From contig NZ_JASHKN010000010.1 of the NCBI RefSeq assembly GCF_030056735.1, positions 14,122 to 78,121 on the forward strand: a stretch of DNA of 64,000 nt. Reading direction: 5' to 3'. Numbering within the stretch: the first letter of the stretch is position 1; each line of letters opens with the position of its first letter. Positions 47,890 to 57,645 of the stretch are shown in pieces. The notes under the pieces were generated by a model that had not been told where the DNA came from, did not search any database, and saw only the letters and a program-made list of their open reading frames with translations. The position numbers and the translations under genes are program-made. The DNA comes from Rhodococcus sp. IEGM 1409. GTDB taxonomy: Bacteria > Actinomycetota > Actinomycetes > Mycobacteriales > Mycobacteriaceae.

Positions 47890-48495
47890 TTACCGATTCT
47901 GCGAATCTTCGGCCACAAAACCGGGCAACAGGCCGTCTGCGCGGAGCGTCGCGAGGGATGGTGCGGCAGCGTCCTTTGCGGAGAGCTCGTAGGTGAGGGG
48001 GTTGCCGTTACGATCCCTCTTCGGCCATTCGATCGCGAGTTCCGGATCGAAGGGATCGAGGTCGCGGTCCAGGTGGGGGGAATATTCGATGCTGCACAGA
48101 TACATCACTGTCGATCCGTCTTCGAGCGAAAGGATCGCGTGGCCGAGGCCTTCCGCGAGGAATACTGCTCGTCGTTCGACGTCGTCGATCACCACCGCGT
48201 CCCACTCGCCGAAGGTCGGTGATCCGACGCGCAGGTCTACGACGACGTCGAGGAAGGCACCTTTCACACAGGTGATGTATTTCGCCTGTCCGGGTGGATC
48301 GTCGGTGAAGTGGATCCCGCGGAGGCTGCCGGCTTCGGAAACCGAGCAGTTGGCCTGGGCGAGGTCGAGAGTGCGGCCGGTCGCGGCGGTGAAGGTAGAG
48401 CTTTTGAACCATTCGAGAAAGACGCCGCGATGGTCGCCGAACTGCTTCGGCGTGATCTCCCAGGCTCCGGCGATTTTCAGTGGACGAATTTCCAC
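47890..48495 (-). CDS. rmlC: dTDP-4-dehydrorhamnose 3,5-epimerase RmlC
   Basis: A 201-residue cupin enzyme that epimerises dTDP-4-keto-6-deoxyglucose at C3 and C5 on the route to dTDP-L-rhamnose. Family blocks are FGDHRGVFLEWFKSSTF, the His in SLRGIHF and KGAFLDVVVDLRVGSPTFG. The GTG at 48495 has AAGGA at a good distance; the longer frame upstream overlaps rmlA and reads as shadow. It begins one base after the rmlA stop, so rmlA-rmlC is an operon. Confidence 0.95.
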   Translation of the reverse strand: MEIRPLKIAGAWEITPKQFGDHRGVFLEWFKSSTFTAATGRTLDLAQANCSVSEAGSLRGIHFTDDPPGQAKYITCVKGAFLDVVVDLRVGSPTFGEWDAVVIDDVERRAVFLAEGLGHAILSLEDGSTVMYLCSIEYSPHLDRDLDPFDPELAIEWPKRDRNGNPLTYELSAKDAAAPSLATLRADGLLPGFVAEDSQNR

Positions 48496-48496
48496 G

Positions 48497-49372
48497 TCAC
48501 CATTCCTTGCCGTGCTCGAGCAGTTCGAGTAGATAGTCGCCATACCCGGATTTGCCCAATGTTTCTGCCTGAGTGCGTAATTGGTCGGAGCTGATGAACC
48601 CCTGACGCCAGGCGACCTCTTCAGGTGAACCGATCTTGAGGCCCTGGCGGTGTTCGATGGTTCGCACGTAGTTCGCAGCTTCGAGCAGGGAATCGGGAGT
48701 GCCGGTGTCGAGCCACGCCGTTCCGCGAGGGAGGACGTCGACAGAGAGTTTGCCTGCCTCGAGATAGTGCCGGTTGACGTCGCTGATTTCGTATTCGCCA
48801 CGCGCAGAGGGCTTCAGAGTGCGTGCGATGGCCACGACGTCACTGTCGTAGAAGTAGAGGCCAGGGACCGCGTAATTGGATTTCGGTGATGTCGGTTTTT
48901 CCTCGATGGACACCGCCCGGCCGGAGTCGTCGAATTCGACGACCCCGTAGGCAGTCGGGTTCGACACCCAGTAGGCGAAGACCGCGCCACCATCGATGTC
49001 GGAGAAACGCCTGAGTTGGGTTCCGAGACCGGGGCCGTAGAAGATGTTGTCGCCGAGGACAAGCGCTACGGATTCGGATCCGATGTGATCCGCGCCGAGG
49101 GTGAATGCCGTTGCGAGGCCATTGGGTTCGTGCTGGATCGCGTACGTGAGATTCACGCCGAATTGTGAGCCGTCGCCGAGAACCCGGCGGAATTGTTCGG
49201 CGTCGTGTGGGGTCGTGATGATCAAGATGTCGCGAATGTCGGCGAGCATGAGAGTGGAGAGCGGGTAATAGATCATCGGCTTGTCGTAGACAGGCAAGAG
49301 TTGCTTGCTCACTCCGAGGGTGATCGGGTGCAACCGCGACCCGGTGCCACCGGCCAGAATGATTCCGCGCAT
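48497..49372 (-). CDS. rmlA: Glucose-1-phosphate thymidylyltransferase RmlA
   Basis: A 291-residue nucleotidyltransferase that makes dTDP-glucose from glucose-1-phosphate and dTTP. The N-terminal signature [16 protein letters not shown] and the [17 protein letters not shown] block are diagnostic, with [11 protein letters not shown] near residue 105 carrying the metal-binding aspartate. ATG 49372 starts exactly at the signature; an upstream in-frame start would add 15 residues. It is divergent from rmlB with a 98-base spacer, so three of the four rhamnose genes are clustered. rmlD is not in the window. Confidence 0.96.
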   Translation of the reverse strand: MRGIILAGGTGSRLHPITLGVSKQLLPVYDKPMIYYPLSTLMLADIRDILIITTPHDAEQFRRVLGDGSQFGVNLTYAIQHEPNGLATAFTLGADHIGSESVALVLGDNIFYGPGLGTQLRRFSDIDGGAVFAYWVSNPTAYGVVEFDDSGRAVSIEEKPTSPKSNYAVPGLYFYDSDVVAIARTLKPSARGEYEISDVNRHYLEAGKLSVDVLPRGTAWLDTGTPDSLLEAANYVRTIEHRQGLKIGSPEEVAWRQGFISSDQLRTQAETLGKSGYGDYLLELLEHGKEW

Positions 49373-49432
49373 GCGTGCAGTGTCCTGCACTCCTGCCCGC
49401 CGATGCAAACGGGACATGGCGAATTCGGCCGC

Positions 49433-49438
49433 TAAAGT
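49433..49438 (+). promoter_or_regulatory. -10 element of rmlB
   Basis: TAAAGT fits TANNNT and would give a leader of about 26 bases that contains the GAGGAG ribosome binding site before GTG 49471. Confidence 0.45.
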
Positions 49439-49461
49439 GGGAGTTCGTTCGATGAGCCTGA

Positions 49462-50475
<1,014 letters not shown>

Positions 50476-50478
50476 GCC

Positions 50479-51498
50479 TCAGGCTTTGGTGGGGTCCGGC
50501 ACCCGGGAACGCTCGTGTACGAGTGCGTTGCGCAGGACTCGTGATCCGGACAGCGCAGCCACGACGCCGGCAAAGACCTCACAGAGGGTGAACAGCAGCC
50601 TCGACGCCAGTGCGAGGCCGAGCGCGACGCCGGCATCCATGAACGGCGAAAGCGCCGCGACGATGACGGCTTCGCGGACACCGATTCCGGACGGGACGAC
50701 AAACACGAGGACGCCCGCGCACATACCGAGGGCTAGAGCGCCGATGCACTCGACGAGCCCACGAATTTCGAATCCGGCCGAACTCGACGCGAGCAGCCAC
50801 AACTGGATGCCGTAGAGCACCCAGCTGGCTGCGCACCAGCCCAACGCGAGGGCGATCTTGTGCATCGTGAGCGGTTTGTGCAGTGGTGCGCGGCGGAGCA
50901 GTTTCAGTGCGAGGTTCACCAGGCGTGTGAGCACCGGCGGATACGCGCAGACAAGTGCGATCGGGACCAGGATGATCACGCCGACCGCGGCTACTGTGCT
51001 GACCTCGAACAGGGCGGGCAGACCGAAGAGTCCGACGACCAACGCCGAAGTTGTACTCAAACCCACCGTGACAAGTACCGCGACGAAACCTGCCGCCCGG
51101 GACACGCCGGCGCGCCTGACAAGTTCCGTTTGCAGAACGAATGCCCAGACGCTGCCGGGAAGGTACTTGCCGAGTTGGCCGACCAGATAAGCGCGCGCGG
51201 CGTCGAATGCCGGTATCGGTTGTTCGAGTGCGCCGAGTGCGTGTTGCCAGGCACGCACTGCGGCACCCATGCCGAGGAAGATGAACACAGACGAAGCGGC
51301 AAGCGTCCACCAGTTCAGCTCTGTGATCGTGTTCTTGACCTCGGACCATTGGGACTTCACCGCGAAGACGATCGCAACGACGATCGCGAGGGTGACGAGC
51401 ACCTTGAATCCGTTGACGAGAAGACCACGCAGCGCGTTCGGCGGTGCGGCCGGTTCGACGTCTTCGACCGGTTGTTCAGATTCGGGAGAGGTACTCAC
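50479..51498 (-). CDS. Flippase-like membrane protein (LPG synthase TM / UPF0104 family)
   Basis: A 339-residue polytopic protein with about eight helices, matching the lysylphosphatidylglycerol-synthase transmembrane domain family. Its signature motifs GQLGKYLPGSVWAF near residue 110 and VPSGIGVREAVIVAAL near residue 270 are visible, and there is no soluble synthetase domain. Members are proposed to move lipid-linked substrates across the membrane and often sit beside glycosyltransferases. Here it is next to nucleotide-sugar genes, so it may flip a polyprenyl-linked sugar. An acidic, disordered N-terminus of about 25 residues precedes the first helix. Confidence 0.8.
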   Translation of the reverse strand: MSTSPESEQPVEDVEPAAPPNALRGLLVNGFKVLVTLAIVVAIVFAVKSQWSEVKNTITELNWWTLAASSVFIFLGMGAAVRAWQHALGALEQPIPAFDAARAYLVGQLGKYLPGSVWAFVLQTELVRRAGVSRAAGFVAVLVTVGLSTTSALVVGLFGLPALFEVSTVAAVGVIILVPIALVCAYPPVLTRLVNLALKLLRRAPLHKPLTMHKIALALGWCAASWVLYGIQLWLLASSSAGFEIRGLVECIGALALGMCAGVLVFVVPSGIGVREAVIVAALSPFMDAGVALGLALASRLLFTLCEVFAGVVAALSGSRVLRNALVHERSRVPDPTKA

Positions 51499-51556
51499 GC
51501 GCCTGCATCCCGCCCGTTCGTCATTTCGCAGACGATACCAACCAGGATTTGCCTCG

Positions 51557-52273
51557 CTACACCACGAGCGGTTTGTCGGCGCGTTCCCGCCACCAGGTGA
51601 AGGCTTCCGACAGTGAGTCCGGAATGGCCGGTGACGTACCGAAGCTGCCCGCGGAGTAGACGGCTTCGATCGCAGCGATGTCTTCCTCCGAGATACCCGA
51701 TCGACTCATTCCGATTCGGTTGACACCGTGCAGTGACACCGGGTTGCCGAATGCTTTGGCGAAGGGCGGAACGTCCTTGACCACGACGGTTCCCATCCCG
51801 ACCATGGATCCGGAGCCGACGACGCGTCGTTGGTGCGCGACAGTGTGCATGCCCAGGTTGACGCCGTCTCCGACGCTGACATGCCCGGCGAGCGTCGTAC
51901 CGGATGACACGACGCACCGGTCACCGATCTGAACGTCGTGCTCGATTCCGACTCTGTTCATCACGAAGCAGTCCTCGCCGATTTCGGTTCGCCGTTCGCT
52001 GCCCTGGTGGACGGTGCTCAATTCGCGAATCGTCGTTCGAGCACCGATTCGAATTCCCAGACCGGCGCTGACGGACCAGGACGTGGGGTGCAGCGCGCCG
52101 AGGATCTCGGGGGGAGCTCCCAGTACCGTTCCCGCGCCGATCCAACAGTCGTCGCCGATCTCGAGTGGGCCGGTCAGTACGGCATTCGGCCCGATGGTCA
52201 CACCTGTCCCGATCAGTACGTCGGCGCCGATCGCGGCGGTTGGATGGATGTGGCAGTCGGCTCGTTCAGACAT
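51557..52273 (-). CDS. Left-handed beta-helix acyltransferase
   Basis: A 238-residue acyltransferase of the hexapeptide-repeat (LbH, LpxA-like) type. Repeats run from about residue 10 to 165 (AAIGADVLIGTGVTIGPNAV, then IGDDCWIGAGTVLG and IGDRCVVSSGTTLAG). A helical C-terminal region of about 60 residues follows. The HQGSERRTEIG and GIEHDVQIGDRC segments recall LpxA/WbpD-like enzymes that N- or O-acylate nucleotide sugars. It is divergent from a DegT aminotransferase gene, which would provide the amino group. Donor and acceptor are not known. Confidence 0.82.
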   Translation of the reverse strand: MSERADCHIHPTAAIGADVLIGTGVTIGPNAVLTGPLEIGDDCWIGAGTVLGAPPEILGALHPTSWSVSAGLGIRIGARTTIRELSTVHQGSERRTEIGEDCFVMNRVGIEHDVQIGDRCVVSSGTTLAGHVSVGDGVNLGMHTVAHQRRVVGSGSMVGMGTVVVKDVPPFAKAFGNPVSLHGVNRIGMSRSGISEEDIAAIEAVYSAGSFGTSPAIPDSLSEAFTWWRERADKPLVV

Positions 52274-52296
52274 GCGGGTTCCGGAATCCTCTCGAA

Positions 52297-52318
52297 GTAT
52301 CGAATCGTGTTTCGATAC
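52297..52318. promoter_or_regulatory. Perfect 8-6-8 inverted repeat between divergent sugar genes
   Basis: GTATCGAA (52297-52304) and TTCGATAC (52311-52318) flank TCGTGT. It lies in the 110-base spacer between the acyltransferase and aminotransferase starts and is well placed to control both. Confidence 0.55.
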
Positions 52319-52383
52319 GCTTCCTGGGTTGTCGGGGTATTTCGTTCCGACGACGGTCGGATGAATCTATCGGAGGTAACTCA

Positions 52384-53484
52384 GTGATCGCGATATCCAG
52401 TATCTCGTTCGGGGAAGAAGTCGAGCGCGAGGTGCTGGACACTCTGCGATCGGGGATCGTCGCGCAGGGACCCAAGGTGAAGCGGCTCGAGGACGAGTTC
52501 GCAGCGCTGGTCGGGACGCGACACGCGGTGGCGGTGAACAACGGCACGACCGCATTGATCGCGGCTCTTCAGGTGCAGGATCTTCAGCCCGGCGACGAGG
52601 TTCTGACCACGCCGTTCACGTTCGTGGCCACGCTCAATGCGATCCTCGAGGCGGGTGCGACGGCGAGGTTTGCCGATATCTCCGAGTCCGATTTCAATAT
52701 CGACCCTGCTGTCGCTGCCGATCGAATCGGGGAGCGCACGAAGGTTCTGATGCCGGTTCATCTGTACGGCCAGTCGGCGGACATGGATGCGTTGGTGCCG
52801 TTGGCATCGAAGAATGGTCTGACTGTCGTCGAGGATGCCGCTCAAGCGCACGGAGCGACGTTCGACGGGCGAGGCGCCGGCAGCTTCGGCGTGGGTTGCT
52901 TCTCGTTCTACGCAACGAAGAACCTCACGACCGCCGAGGGCGGAATGATCACCACCGACGACGATGCGATCGCCGATCGACTCCGTGTCCTGCGTAACCA
53001 GGGGATGCGGGCGCGCTACCAGTACGAGATGGTCGGCCAGAACTACCGGATGACCGATCTTCAGGCGAGCTTGGCTCTGCCCCAGATGGCGACCTACATG
53101 CAGCAGGTCGAGGCCCGTCGACGCAATGCGGAGGCCTTGCGCGTAGGCCTGAAGGACGTCGAAGGACTGATCTTGCCGAGCGAGCTGCCGGGCCGCGGAC
53201 ATGTCTGGCATCAGTTCACGTTGCTGCTGGCCGAGGACGCACCGATCACTCGCGATCAGTTGAGCGAGCGTCTGGCCGCGAAGGACATCGGTAGCGGCAT
53301 CTACTACCCGAAGGCCGTCTACGACTACGAGTGCTACCGCGAACATCCGCGCGTCGTCGTCGAGGAGACGCCGGTGGCCACTTCGGTGGCATCGCGGTGC
53401 CTGAGCATCCCCGTCCACGCTGCGTTGTCCGCCGGCGACGTCGATCAGATCGTTGCCGCAGTACGCGGCGCCATGGAGGCCTGA
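52384..53484 (+). CDS. DegT/DnrJ/EryC1/StrS-family aminotransferase
   Basis: A 366-residue PLP enzyme that aminates a keto group on a nucleotide sugar. The internal aldimine lysine is in FSFYATKNLTTAEGG near residue 184, preceded by VVEDAAQAHGA with the pyridine-binding aspartate. AVNNGTTALIAAL near residue 50 and NYRMTDLQASLAL complete the family pattern. GTG 52384 is chosen because GGAGG lies nearby upstream. The oxidoreductase start is two bases after its stop, so the pair is an operon. Closest functional models are WbpE/FdtB-type sugar aminotransferases; the actual sugar is unknown. Confidence 0.9.
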   Translation: MIAISSISFGEEVEREVLDTLRSGIVAQGPKVKRLEDEFAALVGTRHAVAVNNGTTALIAALQVQDLQPGDEVLTTPFTFVATLNAILEAGATARFADISESDFNIDPAVAADRIGERTKVLMPVHLYGQSADMDALVPLASKNGLTVVEDAAQAHGATFDGRGAGSFGVGCFSFYATKNLTTAEGGMITTDDDAIADRLRVLRNQGMRARYQYEMVGQNYRMTDLQASLALPQMATYMQQVEARRRNAEALRVGLKDVEGLILPSELPGRGHVWHQFTLLLAEDAPITRDQLSERLAAKDIGSGIYYPKAVYDYECYREHPRVVVEETPVATSVASRCLSIPVHAALSAGDVDQIVAAVRGAMEA

Positions 53485-53486
53485 AA

Positions 53487-54467
53487 ATGACTGCTAGCAA
53501 GCCACGTATCGCCCTCGTCGGATCCGGTCAGATGGGCTCGCTGCATGCGCGGGTCATCGCACAGTCGGCACTGTGTGAGTTGGATCTGCTGATCGAGCCG
53601 CGCGAGGAGCAGGGCAAAGCTGTTGCTGCGCGGTTCGATACGCGTTGGGCCGCAGATTTCGACTCGCTCGACGGTATCGACGCCGTGGTGATCGCCGCGG
53701 CTACGCCCGCGCACTACGAGTTGGCCGGGCGGGTTCTCGATCTGGGTAAGCCCGTCCTGGTGGAGAAGCCGTTGGCGGCGACGTACGAGCAGAGCGTCGA
53801 CTTGGTCGATCGTTCACGCGCGTCCGGTGTTCCCCTGATGTGTGGACTGCTCGAACGGTTCAATCCCGCTGTCCGCACCGCCCGTGAGTTCTCCGGCGAT
53901 GTGTGGCAGGTGAACGGTATCCGCCACTCTCCGTTCGTTTCCCGCATTCCGACGGGTGTCGCGACGGACCTGCTGATCCACGATATCGACCTTGCCATCG
54001 GATTTGCCGGTTCGGAACCCAGTTTGGCAAAGGGGGAGTTCGGCTACTTCCATCCGACGTCCGTGCAGAACCGGTCGGAAGATTGCGCCGACGCCGTACT
54101 GCGGTTCGGATCAGGGGCTGTTGCAACGATTTCCGCGAGCCGAATCAGTCAGCGCAAGATTCGCCAGCTGTCGTTGCTCGAGGCCGATCGACTCATCGAG
54201 ATCGATCTCTTGCGTCGCGACATCACCATCTACCGGCACATCGACGACAACATGCCTACCGATCGCGACGGCTACCAGCAGCAGACAGTCATCGAAATTC
54301 CGACGATCCGTTACAGCGAGGAACCCCTGGCCGCGCAGCTGACGCATTTCCTCGGATTGGTGCAGGGCACAGGTGATGCCGACGGTGAGCGGGCGTCGAT
54401 TCTGCCCGCTCACCGCGCGGTTCACGAAGTGACGGAATCTGCGTTGGCTGCGGCGTTGTCGTCCTGA
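53487..54467 (+). CDS. Gfo/Idh/MocA-family oxidoreductase
   Basis: A 326-residue NAD-dependent dehydrogenase. The Rossmann motif VGSGQMGSLHARV is at residue 11, the conserved EKPLA is near residue 91, and the C-terminal domain has a candidate catalytic histidine in DLLIHDIDLAIG. In amino-sugar pathways such enzymes (WbpB-like) oxidise a sugar C3 hydroxyl for the following transamination. That matches the adjacent aminotransferase. Its 3' end overlaps the convergent YfhO-like gene by 46 bases, the largest tail-to-tail overlap in the window. Confidence 0.88.
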   Translation: MTASKPRIALVGSGQMGSLHARVIAQSALCELDLLIEPREEQGKAVAARFDTRWAADFDSLDGIDAVVIAAATPAHYELAGRVLDLGKPVLVEKPLAATYEQSVDLVDRSRASGVPLMCGLLERFNPAVRTAREFSGDVWQVNGIRHSPFVSRIPTGVATDLLIHDIDLAIGFAGSEPSLAKGEFGYFHPTSVQNRSEDCADAVLRFGSGAVATISASRISQRKIRQLSLLEADRLIEIDLLRRDITIYRHIDDNMPTDRDGYQQQTVIEIPTIRYSEEPLAAQLTHFLGLVQGTGDADGERASILPAHRAVHEVTESALAAALSS

Positions 54468-56632
54468 CCGCTGCGTCGGCGTCGGAAGGCCCAGGCTCCT
54501 TGCGAGAGTGCCAGGAGTAGTCCGACGCCGGCGACAGTCCATCCGAAAGTGCTTCCGGGTGGACTGAATTCGATGGTGAGGGCAGATCCGGACGCGGCAC
54601 TCGGCGGTAGATCGACCTGCAACAACCCGCCGGGGCTCGCCTTCGTTTCGACCGTCTGACCATCTACAGTCGCGGTCCAGCCGGGCCAGGCGAGCAGGGC
54701 GAATGTCACCGTGCCGGACCCGGTGTACTCGACGGTTTCCCGGGTGTCCGTAGCGGCAGCATCGCCACGCACGTCGAGACCAGGCGTCGTTACGGATACG
54801 CGGCCGTCGGGCCACTGATGCTCGGTGGTGCGATGGCCGACGGTAACCATCCGATCCGGCGATACGGTCCACTCGCCTTCGGGTAGGGCGTCGAGGGCGC
54901 GTTTTCCACCGTACGGTCCGGAATTCTGAACTACGACCGTATCGATACGCATCGCGTCGAGCCAGGACACTCCGGTGCCCGGTGATTCGGCGAGCAGTCG
55001 GTCGACGCCGTCCGGACACTGGACGCCGCCGTAGTAGTTCAAGCACAGCGCTTGAACAAAATCGTTGTAGCTGATTCCGGCGTAGCTGTTGACGGCATTG
55101 ACACCGGCCGGCTGCCAGGCGCTGCCGAACAGGAGGTCACCCCACTGCCCGGTTTCATTGTCCGGCGGAATGTTGACGGGGTCGGCGATCGCGAAAGTAG
55201 TTCCCTGGTAACGGTCCTCGAACTTGGACTCGAGGAACGCCACCTGCCTGGGGAACTTCCACGGTGTCACGTTGTAGTTCCCGGTGAACCAGAAATTGGT
55301 CTGGGCGCTGAGCACGACGACGATGCCGACAGCGAGGGCGCCGGCGAGGTAGCGCGGTTTACGGTAGGCCACAACCAACGCGAGAACGGTGAGAACCACG
55401 GTGATGAGCAGTGACGCCGAGTGAATGCCGATATCTTCCGGGACATTCGACCAGGCAAGATAGAACTGAAGTGCCAACAATCCCGCGGTGATGATTGCTC
55501 TCGTCTGGATTCGGTCACGATGTAGTCCGGCGGAGAGGGCCACCGCCGTGACCACGATGGCGGGCAGTTGACCGTACTCGAGCAGTCGCGCCGGCCAACG
55601 GAACAGCCAGAGATTCGACGGTCCGAGAAGCAGCACGACGTAAATTCCGCCGAAGACGAAGAGCGAGACGCTGTGGCGGCCCAACTTCTTCAGTGACTTC
55701 CATTGAATCCACGGTGCGAGCGGTATGAGGAACCAGGCCAGGTACACCAGTGGAATTGTCATGGCGGGCAAAGCGAAAGCGGTGACGTACGGCTGGTTCG
55801 ACGGACCGGAGAGGTTGAGCAGATCACCGAGATCGGGTCGAAGCGAACCGTCGTTCGCGATTCCGGACTGGGTACGCACCGACACGCCGGTGGTGAACAG
55901 CAGTGGTAGGTACACGATCAGCGACATCATGATGATCGCTGCCGCGCTGATCATCAGTGATTTGATGCTGCCTGCGCGTTTGACGGCGATGCATTCCGCT
56001 ATGACAGCGAGGTAGACGACCGCGACACCGACTGCGCCGTACGGGTTGCCGGTGGTCATCGCGAGATAGCCGAAAATGATCGGTACCAGAGGGTTCACCC
56101 GGCCGAGCGCGCTGGCGCGAGTGGACCACCAGACGTGAGGGATCCAAGCGAAGGCGATCAGCCCGGACGCCCAACTGGACGCGTCGAAATAGAGCGTGTA
56201 TCCGGCGAACGGCATGGCAAAGCCGGCGATGAAAGCCATCGACCGATTGGCGCCGTACTGGCGGGCCACCAGGTAGACGCCCACCGCGAGTACTGCCATG
56301 AACTGCATTTTGACCAGCGTGATTCCGATACCCAGGTTCGGAATGAGCGCAATGGCAACCGAATCCAGAAGGATCACGGGATTGTAAGTCCCGTAAAGGG
56401 CTTCGGCGGTGACGTTGCCGCCGGCCCACAATTCGGGAATGAGCGTCGGCCACGAACCGGACAGGATTCGCTCGCCGATCGTGTGCCAACCAGGCGTGAA
56501 AGCTGCTGCGCTGTCGTCCCAGTAGTAGAACCACCGGTTGGAGATCAAGGGGATGGCGGCCACGATCGACACCAGAGCGGCGAGAAGAATTGGCGGCACC
56601 ACGCGTTGTGCGAGCGATAAGTCAGATTTCAC
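54422..56632 (-). CDS. YfhO-like polytopic membrane protein
   Basis: A 736-residue membrane protein with about twelve to fourteen helices, then an extracytoplasmic domain from about residue 470 and a final membrane helix followed by a basic tail. The first outer loop carries WFYYWDDSAAAFTPGWHT, whose acidic pair is where GT-C enzymes keep their catalytic residues. YfhO-type proteins are suggested to transfer sugars from polyprenyl phosphate to wall or lipid-linked polymers. A GT2 gene that could make such a donor is divergent and adjacent. Acceptor unknown; it may be equivalent in role to the mycobacterial GT-C protein Rv3779. Confidence 0.75.
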   Translation of the reverse strand: MKSDLSLAQRVVPPILLAALVSIVAAIPLISNRWFYYWDDSAAAFTPGWHTIGERILSGSWPTLIPELWAGGNVTAEALYGTYNPVILLDSVAIALIPNLGIGITLVKMQFMAVLAVGVYLVARQYGANRSMAFIAGFAMPFAGYTLYFDASSWASGLIAFAWIPHVWWSTRASALGRVNPLVPIIFGYLAMTTGNPYGAVGVAVVYLAVIAECIAVKRAGSIKSLMISAAAIIMMSLIVYLPLLFTTGVSVRTQSGIANDGSLRPDLGDLLNLSGPSNQPYVTAFALPAMTIPLVYLAWFLIPLAPWIQWKSLKKLGRHSVSLFVFGGIYVVLLLGPSNLWLFRWPARLLEYGQLPAIVVTAVALSAGLHRDRIQTRAIITAGLLALQFYLAWSNVPEDIGIHSASLLITVVLTVLALVVAYRKPRYLAGALAVGIVVVLSAQTNFWFTGNYNVTPWKFPRQVAFLESKFEDRYQGTTFAIADPVNIPPDNETGQWGDLLFGSAWQPAGVNAVNSYAGISYNDFVQALCLNYYGGVQCPDGVDRLLAESPGTGVSWLDAMRIDTVVVQNSGPYGGKRALDALPEGEWTVSPDRMVTVGHRTTEHQWPDGRVSVTTPGLDVRGDAAATDTRETVEYTGSGTVTFALLAWPGWTATVDGQTVETKASPGGLLQVDLPPSAASGSALTIEFSPPGSTFGWTVAGVGLLLALSQGAWAFRRRRSGQDDNAAANADSVTS

Positions 56633-56668
56633 GATGTGCTTTCGTCTTCGAGTCGATGGCTGTTGTCA

Positions 56669-56720
56669 GAGCCTGGGTCGTGCTCTTTTTCTCGGAGCCT
56701 GGGCTGCGCCTTGTTTCTCG
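56669..56720 (+). repeat. Imperfect 26-bp tandem duplication
   Basis: Two head-to-tail 26-base units (56669-56694 and 56695-56720) share 20 of 26 bases; both begin GAGCCTGGG and end TTTCTCG, and a third copy starts with GAGCG. They sit immediately upstream of the -10 of the GT2 gene. Confidence 0.55.
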
Positions 56721-56725
56721 GAGCG

Positions 56726-56731
56726 TAGTAT
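56726..56731 (+). promoter_or_regulatory. -10 element of the GT2 gene
   Basis: TAGTAT fits TANNNT and would give a leader of about 40 bases that includes AAGGAG before GTG 56777. The tandem 26-bp repeat occupies the position of the -35 region. Confidence 0.45.
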
Positions 56732-56776
56732 TCCGACGAGTTCGAACTGCAGTCGGGGAAGTAAGGAGATCGGGAC

Positions 56777-57586
56777 GTGGCGATATCGCGGACGGAACCC
56801 GTTCGTGGGGAATCAGCTACGCCGGAACTCTCGGTGATCATCCCCGCATACAACTCAGCCGAGGTGCTGGAGTCGACGGTGCGTCAATTCGCCGAGTACT
56901 TCACCAGCCGCCCGGCCGAGAGCACCGGGCAAGTCGAGATCATCGTCGTGGAGAACGGTTCGACGGACAACACTGCCGATGTATGTGCCGCTCTGGCGGC
57001 TTCCTGGTCGTGGCCGGGAGTGAATTTCCGTCCGATGAGCAGCGACAAAGGAATGGGTGCAGCGCTTCGCGCCGGGACGCTTGCTTCTCGTGGACGGCGC
57101 GTGTTGCTCACTGCGGACGATCTTCCGTTCGGTTTCGGTGACATCGAAGGGGCCGACCGCGTGATGGCGGACCTAGGGTCCGTCCCGCCCGTGGTCATCG
57201 GTTCGAAGGCTCATTCGGACTCAGAGGTGGAACGGGGCTTGTTGCGTTCGGTGATGACGGGTGGATTTGCGACGCTGCGACGGGTGGTGCTGGGCACCCG
57301 CACGGGCGACCCTCAGGGAACTTTTATCGTCGACGGCGTTTTGCTGCGTCGAATCGCACCCTCGTTGACCGAGCGTGGTTTCCTTTTCACCACCGAATTG
57401 GACTACGCGCTCGAATTGGCCGGGGTGCGCCCGGTCGAGGTCCCGATCCGACTCAGTGACGATCATCTGGCACATGCGAGCCGTATCTCGCCCAAGGACG
57501 TGATCCAGATGGCGAAGGGTTTGTTGTCGCTTCGCCGGCGAAAGACCGAGCTGCAGGCCGCCGCTGCAGTGAGTAATCGCGGGTAA
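56777..57586 (+). CDS. Family 2 glycosyltransferase
   Basis: A 269-residue GT-A enzyme of the dolichol-phosphate-mannose-synthase-like group. The nucleotide-binding start LSVIIPAYNSAEVLE, the VVENGSTDNT strand, the TADDLPFGF region in place of the usual DxD, and FLFTTELDYALELA with the catalytic-acid region are visible. No membrane helix is present. Such enzymes charge polyprenyl phosphate with a sugar for use by GT-C transferases; the YfhO-like protein is divergent. The acceptor and sugar are inferred, not shown. Confidence 0.82.
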   Translation: MAISRTEPVRGESATPELSVIIPAYNSAEVLESTVRQFAEYFTSRPAESTGQVEIIVVENGSTDNTADVCAALAASWSWPGVNFRPMSSDKGMGAALRAGTLASRGRRVLLTADDLPFGFGDIEGADRVMADLGSVPPVVIGSKAHSDSEVERGLLRSVMTGGFATLRRVVLGTRTGDPQGTFIVDGVLLRRIAPSLTERGFLFTTELDYALELAGVRPVEVPIRLSDDHLAHASRISPKDVIQMAKGLLSLRRRKTELQAAAAVSNRG

Positions 57587-57632
57587 ATCTGGTGTGACTC
57601 GGTGCCCGGGGCGCCGAGGTGCGGATTCGCGA

Positions 57633-57638
57633 TACCCT
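57633..57638 (+). promoter_or_regulatory. Leaderless -10 element of the second GlfT2-like gene
   Basis: TACCCT, preceded by GA exactly as before glf, is followed by seven bases and the GTG at 57646. Confidence 0.45.
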
Positions 57639-57645
57639 GCGGGGC

